Positions 1-7,494 of a stretch of DNA of 47,659 nucleotides are shown piece by piece. How positions within the stretch are numbered: position 1 is the stretch's first letter; every line of letters starts with the position of its first letter. The position numbers and the translations under genes were made by a program. The stretch is from Polaribacter sp. IC066 (GTDB taxonomy: Bacteria; Bacteroidota; Bacteroidia; Flavobacteriales; Flavobacteriaceae): assembly GCF_007997085.1 (NCBI RefSeq), contig NZ_VORR01000034.1:1-47659 (forward strand). Direction: 5' to 3'. The notes beneath the pieces are model-generated. The model saw only the letters and a program-made list of their open reading frames with translations. It was not told the origin of the DNA and did not search any database.

Positions 1-59
1 GATATAAAATTTAATCCGCCGTAAGCACTAATATTTTCTGTAGTTGTTGTAATTTTCAC
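1..59 (-). CDS. Partial transposase N-terminus (probably IS1380-like), cut by the window edge
   Basis: Reading the minus strand from a GTG at 59-57 gives KITTTTENISAYGGLNFI, which runs off the left edge of the window. An N-terminus of this kind, a short polar stretch followed by a 'hxxxGGLNFI' motif, resembles IS1380-family transposases of Bacteroidetes. That assignment is from memory and from only 18 residues. The GTG start is chosen because it is the first start in this frame and lies at the edge of a strong hairpin. Nothing of the DDE catalytic core is visible. Alternatively it could be the start of an unrelated gene. Confidence 0.5.
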   Translation of the reverse strand, partial: MKITTTTENISAYGGLNFI

Positions 60-92
60 CTGTCAGGGTTTTCACCCAAGTTGGTGAAAATT
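51..92 (-). other. Nested hairpin covering the transposase start codon
   Basis: AATTTTCACC at 51-60 and GGTGAAAATT at 83-92 form a perfect 10-bp inverted repeat. A second hairpin, GGGT/ACCC (66-69 and 74-77), is nested inside the loop. On the minus strand the 3' arm contains the proposed GTG start (59-57). Hairpins that bury the start codon are known in several insertion sequences, where they block translation from transcripts entering from outside. That function is inferred here. Confidence 0.55.
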
Positions 93-191
93 ATTGAGAT
101 GGAAAAGTCTTGTAACTACTATTTTTAAAGGACTTTCCGTTTCTTTTGAATTGAGACCTGCGGAGTTAAGGTTATAATAAAAATAAAACCT

Positions 192-410
192 ATGAAATCG
201 ATACAAATCGGTAAATTAATCTTTCACAAAAAGGCAATTCTAGCAGTAACTTTTTGTCTCTTTTTAAATGGCGTTATTATTGGGGCATTAATAGCTGCAA
301 AGCAACTTGACGACATTTCTGTAAGTATATTTATAATAATGCCATTACTATTTTTACCTTATGTGCTTTTAAGAAAAAGAATCAGTAGCAACATACAAGA
401 AATTAATTAA
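192..410 (+). CDS. Small two-TM membrane protein, unknown
   Basis: A 72-residue protein that I do not recognise. It has two hydrophobic segments, about residues 14-36 and 43-60, joined by a short acidic loop (QLDD). The C-terminus is positive (LRKRISS), which suggests both ends face the cytoplasm. It starts at the only good ATG and ends 29 bp before the crotonase gene on the same strand, so the two are probably co-transcribed. It lies just outside the putative IS end, so its promoter may have been changed by that insertion. No function can be assigned from the sequence. Confidence 0.6.
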   Translation: MKSIQIGKLIFHKKAILAVTFCLFLNGVIIGALIAAKQLDDISVSIFIIMPLLFLPYVLLRKRISSNIQEIN

Positions 411-439
411 ACTTAAATTTTAGTCAAAAAAATAACAAT

Positions 440-1141
440 ATGAACGAATTTGTAAGCTATCAATCAGAAGAAAATTACGCAATTATTACCATCAACAATG
501 GGAAAGCCAATGCTATTTCTCATGAAGTTGTTGCGGGTTTAAACGAAAGTTTAGACAAAGCAGAACAAGAGGATAAAATTGTGATTTTAACAGGAACTTC
601 TGGTATTTTTTCTGGAGGGTTTGATTTAAAAGTAATGACAAAGTCGCCAGAATCTGCTAAAGAACTGGTAACAAAAGGTTCTAAATTATCACATAGAATG
701 TTGTCTTTTTCAAAACCAATTATTATTGCTTGTAATGGTCACGCAATTGCAAAAGGAGCGTTTTTACTGCTATCTGCTGATTATAGAATTGGTGTAGAAG
801 GCGATTTTAAAATCGGTTTAAATGAAGTAATGATTGGCATGACCATGCACAATGCAGGAATTGCGATTGCAAAATCTCGTTTATCTGAAGTATACCTCAA
901 CAGAAGTGTAAACAATGCAGAAATTTTTAGTTCTAAAGATGCGCTAAAAGCTGGTTTTTTAGATATGATTGTGCCTGAAGATCATTTACTACCAACTGCC
1001 ATTAAAGTTGCAGAGATGTTTACAAAACTGAATAAAAAAGCACACGCGGCAACAAAATTAAAGGTTAGAAAACCTCATTTAGATGCATTAACAGAAGCGA
1101 TTGAGTTAGATTTAGCTGGAGAAATTTCTATCGATTCTTAA
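440..1141 (+). CDS. Enoyl-CoA hydratase/isomerase family (crotonase fold) protein
   Basis: A 233-residue member of the crotonase superfamily, which binds acyl-CoA thioesters and stabilises an enolate in an oxyanion hole. The two oxyanion segments are visible as 'SGGFDLK' (about residue 57) and 'CNGHAIAKGAFLLLSADYRIG' around residues 94-114. 'KIGLNEV' follows at the place where many family members carry a catalytic Glu. The protein is shorter than typical 255-265-residue hydratases, mainly at the C-terminus. It stands apart from any other beta-oxidation gene, so the substrate is unknown. A hairpin at 1191-1236 probably ends the transcript. Confidence 0.85.
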   Translation: MNEFVSYQSEENYAIITINNGKANAISHEVVAGLNESLDKAEQEDKIVILTGTSGIFSGGFDLKVMTKSPESAKELVTKGSKLSHRMLSFSKPIIIACNGHAIAKGAFLLLSADYRIGVEGDFKIGLNEVMIGMTMHNAGIAIAKSRLSEVYLNRSVNNAEIFSSKDALKAGFLDMIVPEDHLLPTAIKVAEMFTKLNKKAHAATKLKVRKPHLDALTEAIELDLAGEISIDS

Positions 1142-1846
1142 TCAATTATGTTGTTTTAAATACCCTTTATTATTTTCATACAAAACGAAAAATCACATAA
1201 AGTTGTAGTACTTAATGTATTCATCCTTATGTGATTATTTTTGGATTTAAGCGACAGGTTTTTATGGTTTTACTTTTTTAAAATTCAATATATCTTTTTG
1301 CAATTTTATTAAGCATACAGTTTTTGGTTATAACACCGATTTTGTTTTCCAAACGGTTTTGTCTTTTCGACTAGAAGTAGAAATCACATAAAGTTGTATA
1401 ATTTTGGAGTTCACATTCTGTCATTTCTCCTAAAGTAGAACTGGCTGAATAACTCGTTTTTGATATTTAAAAATAGCTATTAATTAATTGAAAACATTAG
1501 TGTCCGATTAAAAATATTTTTAATTTGATAAACCCTACTAAAATAAAGGATTCTACAAATTTTTTAAATGACCCCTTGCTTTTTTGAGAATAATTCAATG
1601 AAGATAAAGTAGACAATTTTATTTCAAGTTATATTTGTTTGTCAGATAGTTAGGATTAAGTCTTGGTTCTAAAAGCAGAGCAGCATTGAGTCTTTTATCG
1701 TTCAAGAATGAATTAAAATTAAGTAAATAGCAAGTATCCATACTAAAGTTTGTTCGTTAAGAATAGTAAAGTTTGAAATTTCAAAGTGATAACCTTACTA
1801 TGAATTATAAAATTCCAATTTAGAAATCTCGAAATAGTTTATAAAA
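1142..1846. other. Gene-free region between converging genes
   Basis: About 700 bp without a credible gene on either strand. It holds the hairpin at 1191-1236 and an 18-bp direct repeat, AAATCACATAAAGTTGTA, at 1190-1207 and 1381-1398. A motif AGTGTCCGATTAAAAAT near 1500 resembles the ends of some insertion sequences, but no partner end or transposase remnant was found. Confidence 0.5.
1191..1241 (+). terminator. Likely terminator after the crotonase gene
   Basis: AATCACATAA (1191-1200) pairs perfectly with TTATGTGATT (1227-1236), with a 26-nt loop, and is followed by a T-rich tract. It starts 50 bp after the crotonase stop codon. The loop is longer than in typical intrinsic terminators. Confidence 0.4.
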
Positions 1847-2461
1847 CTACTCCTTCAAAAAATCCTTAATTCCCGCAGTAATTTTAGTATCTAAATGATT
1901 TTTTCTAGGAGTTAACGGACATGAAAACAATTCATTATAAGCACAATAAGGATTAAAGGTATTGTTAAAGTTCAACAATATTGTTCCGTTCGGTTGTTCA
2001 TCAGTTGTCTTAATATCTAAATAACGCCCTGCACCATAAGACTCCTTTCCAGAAGTATTATCTGTAAAAGCCAAATATAAATCATCTTTATATTTCTCGT
2101 CTTCTAACTCTTCTTGACTTTGATAAATAGTTAGCTCAAAATCTTTTTCTTTTAAACTGAATTTTAAAACTCCGTATTCTTTGTACAACGCTTTTCTTTC
2201 GGTATTAGTTGCCATTGAAAAAGTAATTGCATTTTCTGTTTTTATTAATTTTGCTATTGCGATAAAAGTAGAATCTACAGGGAAAAAATCTAACCCTTTA
2301 AAATTCTTTAAATCTTTCTTTTTTAAGGGTGATTTTGATGCGTCTTTAAAACTTGCATTTAAATGCCGTTGATACTCGGTATCGCCCACTAAAGCTCTTT
2401 TATACTGGGAGTTACAAGAACTCAATAAAAATAAAAAAGAAAGTATCGTTAAAAATTTCAT
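1847..2461 (-). CDS. DUF1684 family lipoprotein
   Basis: A 204-residue protein with a type II signal sequence: hydrophobic residues 4-14, lipobox LLSSC with Cys16. It should be anchored in an envelope membrane. The C-terminal half carries the DUF1684 signature, 'YGAGRYLD' followed by 'FNNTFNPYCAYN' and 'FSCPLTPRKNHL'. This includes the conserved Pro-Tyr-Cys-Ala-Tyr and Cys-Pro-Leu, whose two cysteines may be metal ligands or a disulfide (inference). Biochemical function is unknown. It is transcribed alone from a promoter with a perfect -7 element at 2480-2487, divergent from the MFS gene. Confidence 0.85.
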   Translation of the reverse strand: MKFLTILSFLFLLSSCNSQYKRALVGDTEYQRHLNASFKDASKSPLKKKDLKNFKGLDFFPVDSTFIAIAKLIKTENAITFSMATNTERKALYKEYGVLKFSLKEKDFELTIYQSQEELEDEKYKDDLYLAFTDNTSGKESYGAGRYLDIKTTDEQPNGTILLNFNNTFNPYCAYNELFSCPLTPRKNHLDTKITAGIKDFLKE

Positions 2462-2479
2462 GCCGTAAATTTAATATTG

Positions 2480-2487
2480 CAAAAATA
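2480..2487 (-). promoter_or_regulatory. -7 promoter element of the DUF1684 gene
   Basis: On the minus strand this reads TATTTTTG, a perfect match to the Bacteroidetes TAnnTTTG element, 19 bp before the ATG. No clear -33 TTG was found at the expected distance. Confidence 0.5.
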
Positions 2488-2622
2488 CAACATTCAACTA
2501 TTTTATGTAGCTTTATATCCTCCATAAGAAAAAATAAAAATGAGCATAATTTCAACATATTTCAGCAAAGTCACATTTGCTTATATCAATTAATACGCTC
2601 TAAATATTATTAAAATCATGTA

Positions 2623-2650
2623 AAAAGTCCGACTTCATAGTCGGACTTTT
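2623..2650 (+). terminator. Strong orphan terminator hairpin
   Basis: AAAAGTCCGACT (2623-2634), loop TCAT, AGTCGGACTTTT (2639-2650): a perfect 12-bp stem with an A-run before and a T-run after, so it could act in both directions. It lies between two divergent genes (2461, minus; 2735, plus), where no annotated transcript should end. It may close a small RNA transcribed from about 2540, or act in the leader of the MFS gene. Confidence 0.75.
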
Positions 2651-2734
2651 GCTTTAAAATAACACAATTTTAAAAACTATTGACTAGCTATTGTGACACT
2701 AAAATGGCTTTCGTATTTCTTAAAATCAACAAAA

Positions 2735-3943
2735 ATGAAAAAAATAGTTAAAAATTATATCAACACGTTTAAAGGTCTTTCTGCAGAAGTTTGGTGGCTA
2801 GCACTTATTACACTTGTCAATAGAGCAGGTACAATGGTAATTCCGTTTTTGTCTTTATATTTAAATAAAAACCTAGATTTTTCGATTCCGGATATTGGTT
2901 GGATTATGTCTTTTTTCGGATTAGGATCTGTGGTAGGAACTTGGATTGGAGGAAAATTAACTGATAAAATTGGCTACTACAAAGTGATGTTTGTGAGTTT
3001 AATTTTAACAGGAATTTTCTTTGTTCTGCTGCAATATGTAAGCACTTTTAAAGGATTTTGCGCAGGTATTTTTTTAGTAATGTTCGTTGCCGATGCCTTT
3101 AGACCCGCCATGTTTGTAGCTTTAAGTGCGTATAGCAAACCAGAAAACAAAACAAGATCTGTAACTTTAATTCGCTTGGCAATTAATTTAGGTTTTTCTG
3201 CTGGGCCGGCAGTTGGTGGTCTCATTATTACGGGCATTGACTACCAAGCTTTATTCTGGGTAGATGGCGTAACTTGTGCTTTAGCGGCTGTTTTATTATT
3301 GCAAGTTTTACATCCGAAGAAAGCAAAAATACAAGATGAAGTAAAAGTTACAAACCCTATTTCTGCTTATAAAGACAAACCTTTTTGGATCTTTTTTATA
3401 GCAATGTTTATCTTTGGTTTTGTGTTTTTACAATATTTTTCTACCATGCCTTTGTATTATAAAGACGTTTGGTTTTTGTCTGAATTAGAAATTGGTTTGC
3501 TGATGGGCTTTAACGGATTTTTTATTTTTGTTTTTGAAATGCCGTTGATAAAATGGTTAGAAAATCCGAAGAATTCGAAAATAAAACTAGTGGCTATTGG
3601 CTTATTTTTAGTGGCCATAAGTTTTGTTGTTTTAAATATGTCTTCTTAGATTGGTATTTTAATGATTGGCATTTTCTTAATGACGGTTGGTGAAATGATT
3701 GCTTTTCCGTTTTCTAATGCCTTTGCTGTAGATCGCGCAAAAAAAGGAAATCAAGGAGAATATATGGCTTTGTATTCGATTGCATTTTCATTGTCCCATA
3801 TTTTTAGTCATACTATAGGCATGCAAATGATTGCTGCCTTTGGTTTTGAATTTACCTGGAATGTCATCACACTTTTTGCGCTGCTTGGCGTGGTCATTTT
3901 ATTTTTATTGACACGAATGCTTAAACAAGAAAAAGTTGCATAA
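2735..3943 (+). pseudogene. MFS multidrug-type transporter interrupted by an in-frame TAG
   Basis: A major facilitator exporter of about 402 codons with a drug-H+ antiporter-like layout. The N-half shows 'FGLGSVVGTWIGGKLTDKIGYYKVM', the motif A loop between TM2 and TM3 (GGxLxDxxGxxxV). 'RLAINLGFSAGPAVGG' fits TM5 motif C. Codon 305 (3647-3649) is TAG, and the same frame continues directly with IGILMIGIFLMTVGEM and the last helices to a TAA at 3943. One base change (TGG Trp or CAG Gln to TAG) explains it. The N-terminal part ends after about nine helices and is unlikely to work alone. ATG 2735 is preferred to 2693 because it gives the usual short cytoplasmic tail. It could also be a sequencing error. 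Confidence 0.8.
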
Positions 3944-3966
3944 ATTAAAGTAGCATTCAGAAAACT

Positions 3967-4902
3967 TTAAAGTGTCATATATATAAAAGCGCAATATGCA
4001 AGCAACAGGAAGCCACCTGCTTTCCAGTTAAGAACATATTTTTTTGGCATTAAAACGAGTGGTAAAATTATAAATGAAATTCCTAACATCCAAAAAATAT
4101 CGCTAGTTAGTAATCTTTCATCCGAAAGGGAAATTGGCGTAATTATAGAAGTAATACCAATGACTGCTAAAATATTAAAAATGTTAGAGCCTATTAAATT
4201 TCCTAACGAAATTGCTTTTTCTTTTTTAATAATTGCAATGATAGAAGCTGCCAATTCTGGCACACTAGTACCAATAGAAACTACTGTAACACCAATAACA
4301 CGCTCTGTAACACCAAATTCTGTTGCTAAAGAAGTTGCGCCTCTTATCAATAATTCTGAACCACCGTAAAGCCCTGCGCCGCCTAAAATAAAAAAGAAAA
4401 TAGTTTTAGAAACGGTTAGTGGTACTTCGCCGCCTTCTAACGGTTCTTCTATATCTGTGTTTTTCTGAAACCGTAAAAGATAAATTAAGAAAATCACTAA
4501 AAAAGAGAGTAAAATAATCCCTTCATATCTCACTATTATTTTATCGTTTGATAAAAAGAAAAAGACCAATACAGAGGCAATCATCATTACTGGCCAATCA
4601 ATTTTATAGAATGATTTTTCTACAGTCATGCTGCCTAAAAGTAACGTAATTCCTAAAACCAATCCTATATTTGCAATATTAGAACCAATTACATTACCAA
4701 GTGCCAAATCTGACGAGCCATTTAAAGCTGCATTTATACTTACAATAAGTTCAGGGGCTGACGTTGCAAAAGACACTACCGTCATACCGATAACAACTTT
4801 AGAAATATTTAATTTTAACGATAACGCAACCGCCGATTTTAGCAGCCAATTTCCGCCGAAAACCAATAAAATTAAACCACCTATAATCAGTATAAAATTC
4901 AT
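3967..4902 (-). CDS. yrbG: Calcium/sodium antiporter, CaCA family
   Basis: A 311-residue inner-membrane cation exchanger with the two inverted alpha-repeats that form the ion sites. The first is 'VVSFATSAPELIVSI' with 'GNVIGSNIANIGLVLG' (about residues 42-85). The second is 'VVSIGTSVPELAASI' with 'GNLIGSNIFNILAVIG' (about 205-250). The Glu in each xPEL motif is the expected ion ligand. Length and repeat layout fit the bacterial YrbG group, with ten or eleven helices. It converges on the broken MFS gene with a 23-bp gap holding only a weak 7-bp hairpin (3945-3970). Whether it exports Ca2+ or another cation is not visible. Confidence 0.9.
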   Translation of the reverse strand: MNFILIIGGLILLVFGGNWLLKSAVALSLKLNISKVVIGMTVVSFATSAPELIVSINAALNGSSDLALGNVIGSNIANIGLVLGITLLLGSMTVEKSFYKIDWPVMMIASVLVFFFLSNDKIIVRYEGIILLSFLVIFLIYLLRFQKNTDIEEPLEGGEVPLTVSKTIFFFILGGAGLYGGSELLIRGATSLATEFGVTERVIGVTVVSIGTSVPELAASIIAIIKKEKAISLGNLIGSNIFNILAVIGITSIITPISLSDERLLTSDIFWMLGISFIILPLVLMPKKYVLNWKAGGFLLLAYCAFIYMTL

Positions 4903-5396
4903 TCCATTTATTTTCTGTAAAGATACATTTTTATCACTTTATGAAGAAAATTATAAATGAAAAGCACTGATATAGTTTGTTCCATCACGTGTTTTTATTT
5001 CTGTTGTTAAAATCAAAAAACAAACTCTTTAGCTGTTAATAATTAGAGCACATTACATCGGTTAAAGTTGTAATTTATAGCCGATATACCCTTCTATTTA
5101 TTACATTTTAAAACTGAATCTACTTTTATGGTTCTCTATATTTAATCAATTCAAAAAAAGTTTCTATAGCATTTGGTTCGTAAAGTTCAAACATACCCTC
5201 TTTAAAACAAAACCAAAATTAATTTTAGTTACAATCTCTTTAAAACTATTATGATAATGCTTGTTGCATTAAAATGTATTCAAACCATTTCAGAAATGCT
5301 GTGTGCTTTTGTTTTTTGATGTATCGTAAAAACAATAGCCCCGAAAAAGACGAAATTGTTTATTTTTTCTTAAATTTGAATATCAATCATTTTAAA
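4903..5396. other. Intergenic region, nothing convincing
   Basis: Very AT-rich spacer between the start of the antiporter gene (minus strand) and the next plus-strand gene. A TATCTTTA, a near match to the -7 element, lies on the minus strand just upstream of 4902. A TAAATTTG at 5371-5378 is a perfect -7 match, 19 bp before the ATG at 5397. No gene or repeat was recognised. Confidence 0.45.
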
Positions 5397-5549
5397 ATGA
5401 AGAAACAGATTTTTAAAATACTAGCCAAAATTAATAAGTTGGTTTTGCCTTCTTTTACCAAAAAGGAATTAGATATTTCTAAAGCATCTAAACTTCAATT
5501 AGCCATTATTGGTTGGCGCGCTTTTGTAACCATGCACTCACTAAATTAA
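5397..5549 (+). CDS. Small conserved basic protein, unknown (often mislabelled SsrA-binding)
   Basis: A 50-residue, strongly basic protein (many Lys) ending in 'LAIIGWRAFVTMHSLN'. The same frame is open back to 5274, but ATG 5397 is chosen because a TAAATTTG promoter element lies at 5371-5378 and the upstream residues (Cys/Phe-rich) look non-coding. Short proteins of this type, with 'KINK-hLPSFTKK-LDhxKAxKxQLAIIGWR', are common in Flavobacteriia. As I recall, some are annotated as SsrA-binding proteins, although they lack the SmpB fold length (about 150 aa). Real function is unknown. The next gene follows after 12 bp. Confidence 0.65.
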   Translation: MKKQIFKILAKINKLVLPSFTKKELDISKASKLQLAIIGWRAFVTMHSLN

Positions 5550-5561
5550 AAACAGAAAACT

Positions 5562-5792
5562 ATGATCAATGAATACGTGAAATTATTTACAGAATCTAAT
5601 ATTATTATTACAGGTTTAAAAAATATGCTTGAGGCAGAAAATGTGCATTACATTATTAAAGACAAGTTCGAATCTGCTCGGTTAGGCGGTTACGGAGAGC
5701 AATCTACTTCGGTAGAAATTCATGTCTTAAAAACAGACGCAACAGTTGCAGAAAATATTTTGATTGCCTACAAAGAAAAAATAAACGCATAA
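5562..5792 (+). CDS. DUF2007-like small signal-transduction protein
   Basis: A 76-residue protein that fits the DUF2007 (putative prokaryotic signal transducing protein) pattern. It opens with 'YVKLFTESNIIITGLKNMLE', a beta-alpha unit. A middle 'YIIKDKFESARLGGYGEQST' follows, and a final strand-helix 'VEIHVLKTDATVAENIL' resembles a degenerate ACT/ferredoxin-like fold. It is probably cytoplasmic. It follows the 50-residue gene by 12 bp and precedes tRNA-Arg. The ligand or partner of the family is not known to me. Confidence 0.7.
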   Translation: MINEYVKLFTESNIIITGLKNMLEAENVHYIIKDKFESARLGGYGEQSTSVEIHVLKTDATVAENILIAYKEKINA

Positions 5793-5829
5793 AAAGAACA
5801 TAAGCCTTTCTAGTTTAAAAAAATGCTAC

Positions 5830-5837
5830 TATATTTG
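5830..5837 (+). promoter_or_regulatory. -7 element of the tRNA-Arg promoter
   Basis: TATATTTG, a perfect TAnnTTTG match, 12 bp before the mature tRNA 5' end. The start site would fall a few bases before the tRNA. No clear -33 TTG is seen. Confidence 0.6.
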
Positions 5838-5849
5838 CACCCGCTTAAA

Positions 5850-5926
5850 GGCCATGTGGCGCAACTGAATAGCGCACTTGATTACGGCTCAAGAGGTTGC
5901 TGGTTTGAATCCAGCCATGGTCACCA
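5850..5926 (+). tRNA. tRNA-Arg (anticodon ACG)
   Basis: A full cloverleaf folds by eye. The acceptor is GGCCATG (5850-5856) with CATGGTC (5916-5922, one G-T pair). The D-stem is GCGC/GCGC (5859-5862, 5872-5875). The anticodon stem CTTGA/TCAAG has loop TTACGGC, which places ACG at 5884-5886. The T-stem is GCTGG/CCAGC (5899-5903, 5911-5915). Discriminator A5923 is followed by an encoded CCA (5924-5926). A34 should be deaminated to inosine, so it reads CGU/CGC/CGA. Confidence 0.95.
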
Positions 5927-5928
5927 AT

Positions 5929-5970
5929 AAAACCAGTACTTTACAACGTTTTTGTAAATACTGGTTTTTT
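5929..5970 (+). terminator. Terminator of the tRNA-Arg gene
   Basis: AAAACCAGTA (5929-5938) pairs with TACTGGTTTT (5959-5968). After one bulged C, TTTACAA (5940-5946) pairs with TTGTAAA (5952-5958), loop CGTTT. It ends in a T tract. This is 17 paired bases beginning 3 nt after the CCA. Confidence 0.9.
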
Positions 5971-6435
5971 AATTTGCTTAAAATTTGCCTAATTATTTTA
6001 TTTTAAACTTCTTTTATAGGCTAAAAACAAGACGTTTTTCTATAGATCAAGGTCAAAAAATCAAAGAAACATCCGCAAGAAAAAGCATCCAACCATAAAA
6101 AAACCTCTTTTATGGTATTTCTATTTTGTGCTACACATAATAGTTCTTACTTATTTAATTTTTTAAAGTTCTAAAAATTGCTATTTTGATATTCCTTCAA
6201 ACTTAATCACTTAACCACATACTTTTATTTTCTGTTGTAAAATCCTTACGTCTTAAAAACAAAAATTATAAGACAACACAGCGTTTTACCAAGCTCTTTC
6301 ATCAACTAAACACCTATCTAAAAATCAATTTTTAGCAGCTCAAAAAATAGCTACTTTAAATTTATTTTAACAAATTAATAAGTCCTATTGTATGGTATCT
6401 TTACCCCTGCATAAAACGCATTCACTTTCTATACA
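5971..6435. other. Intergenic region with one weak hairpin
   Basis: No gene seen. ACCATAAAA (6092-6100) and TTTTATGGT (6108-6116) make a 9-bp hairpin followed by a T-rich stretch, a possible terminator for an unmarked short transcript. TATCTTTA at 6396-6403, 33 bp before the Crp-like gene, is a candidate -7 element. Confidence 0.4.
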
Positions 6436-7005
6436 ATGTTTAGAGATTTAAAGACCTACATCACACAAAAAACAAATTTACAGGCATCAGATATCGATTT
6501 TATTTGCGGTCATTTCACAACTCAAAAAACCAAACGAAATCAAATTTTAATCAACTATTACGATATTTGCGAAGACTACTATTTTATCAACAAAGGCGCT
6601 ATCCGTTTATTTACAGTGAACAAAGAAGGTCTTGAAACCTCTCGTTATTTTGCTTTTGAGAATATGTTTTGCACCGCGCTTCCTAGTTTTATTGATCAGC
6701 AGCCTGCTTTAGAATATTTACAAACTATTGAGGCCTCTGACTTGCTTATCATTTCAAGAAATGACTTTTATACATTAGTAAATACCTATTCAGAATTCGA
6801 TAAAATATATAGAGAAATTCTAGAATTAGGTTTTATAACAGCTCAAAAAAGGATTTATGGCTTTCAAGGTTTTGATGCTTTAGAAAAAGTGCAATGGCTT
6901 ATTCAAAATCAACCTAATCTCCTTTTAAGAGTTTCTAATAAAATGGCGGCTTCTTATTTAGGCATCTCTCCTTCTACCTTAAGTCGTGTAAAAAAGAAAT
7001 TATAA
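6436..7005 (+). CDS. Crp/Fnr-family transcriptional regulator
   Basis: A 189-residue cytoplasmic regulator. Residues about 25-110 form a cyclic-nucleotide-binding-like beta roll ('EDYYFINKGAIRLFTVNKEG'), and the C-terminus has a short helix-turn-helix, 'SNKMAASYLGISPSTLSRVKK'. It is shorter than E. coli Crp and lacks the canonical cAMP phosphate-binding RxS cassette, as is usual for the many small Bacteroidetes Crp-like regulators, so the ligand is unknown. It is followed after 79 bp by the HIUase-MFS-GlcG-DoxX genes in the same direction and may regulate them (inference). Confidence 0.85.
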   Translation: MFRDLKTYITQKTNLQASDIDFICGHFTTQKTKRNQILINYYDICEDYYFINKGAIRLFTVNKEGLETSRYFAFENMFCTALPSFIDQQPALEYLQTIEASDLLIISRNDFYTLVNTYSEFDKIYREILELGFITAQKRIYGFQGFDALEKVQWLIQNQPNLLLRVSNKMAASYLGISPSTLSRVKKKL

Positions 7006-7084
7006 AAAACGTTGACATAGAACAACATTCAATTTCCTTTTCAGCATTAATTTTGTCATCCATAGAAACAATCCTATAAAAAAA

Positions 7085-7492
7085 ATGAAAAAAAGAATCT
7101 TTACAATGCTCCTTATATTAATTACAAGTTTCGGGTTTTCGCAACTTAAAGAGTATCAATTATCAACACATATTTTAGATGTATCTGAAGGATTACCGGC
7201 TAAAGATGTGAAAATTAAGTTAGAAAAATTAGATAGCAAAAAGAATGTTTGGCACTTTGTTGCAGAAAAAAGAACAAACGAAGATGGCCGAATTGGTGAT
7301 TTTCTATCATCAAAAAAGAACAATGAAGGTATGTATCGTTTTACATTTTATACCGAAGATTATTTTAAAAGTAAGAAGATAAAAACTTTTTATCCTTTTA
7401 TAGAAGTCGTTTTTAAATTAGAAGGTAAAAATCATTTTCACGTTCCTATTACACTATCGGCCTTCGGATATTCAACCTATAGAGGAAGTTAA
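7085..7492 (+). CDS. Hydroxyisourate hydrolase-like (transthyretin-related) exported protein
   Basis: A 135-residue protein with a Sec signal peptide (residues 1-19, cleavage after FGFS). It carries the transthyretin-like protein signature: 'LSTHILDVSEGLPAKDVKIKL' near the N-terminus with the active-site His, 'TNEDGRIGDF' in the middle, 'FHVPITLSAFGYSTYRGS' at the end. The YRGS C-terminus marks HIU hydrolases, which open 5-hydroxyisourate in urate breakdown, rather than transthyretins. No uricase or OHCU decarboxylase gene lies nearby and the protein is periplasmic, so the real substrate is open. The MFS start codon follows 2 bp after the stop. Confidence 0.85.
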   Translation: MKKRIFTMLLILITSFGFSQLKEYQLSTHILDVSEGLPAKDVKIKLEKLDSKKNVWHFVAEKRTNEDGRIGDFLSSKKNNEGMYRFTFYTEDYFKSKKIKTFYPFIEVVFKLEGKNHFHVPITLSAFGYSTYRGS

Positions 7493-7494
7493 TT

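Noticed and set aside
1499..1515. AGTGTCCGATTAAAAAT as an insertion-sequence end
   Set aside because: No matching second end, target duplication or transposase remnant was found nearby.
2693..2734. Upstream ATG as the start of the first MFS gene
   Set aside because: The extra 14 residues are unlike an MFS N-terminus. ATG 2735 with MKKIVKNYINTF fits better.
5274..5396. Longer version of the 50-residue protein starting at 5274
   Set aside because: The added part is Cys/Phe-rich and low quality, and a -7 element at 5371-5378 lies inside it.
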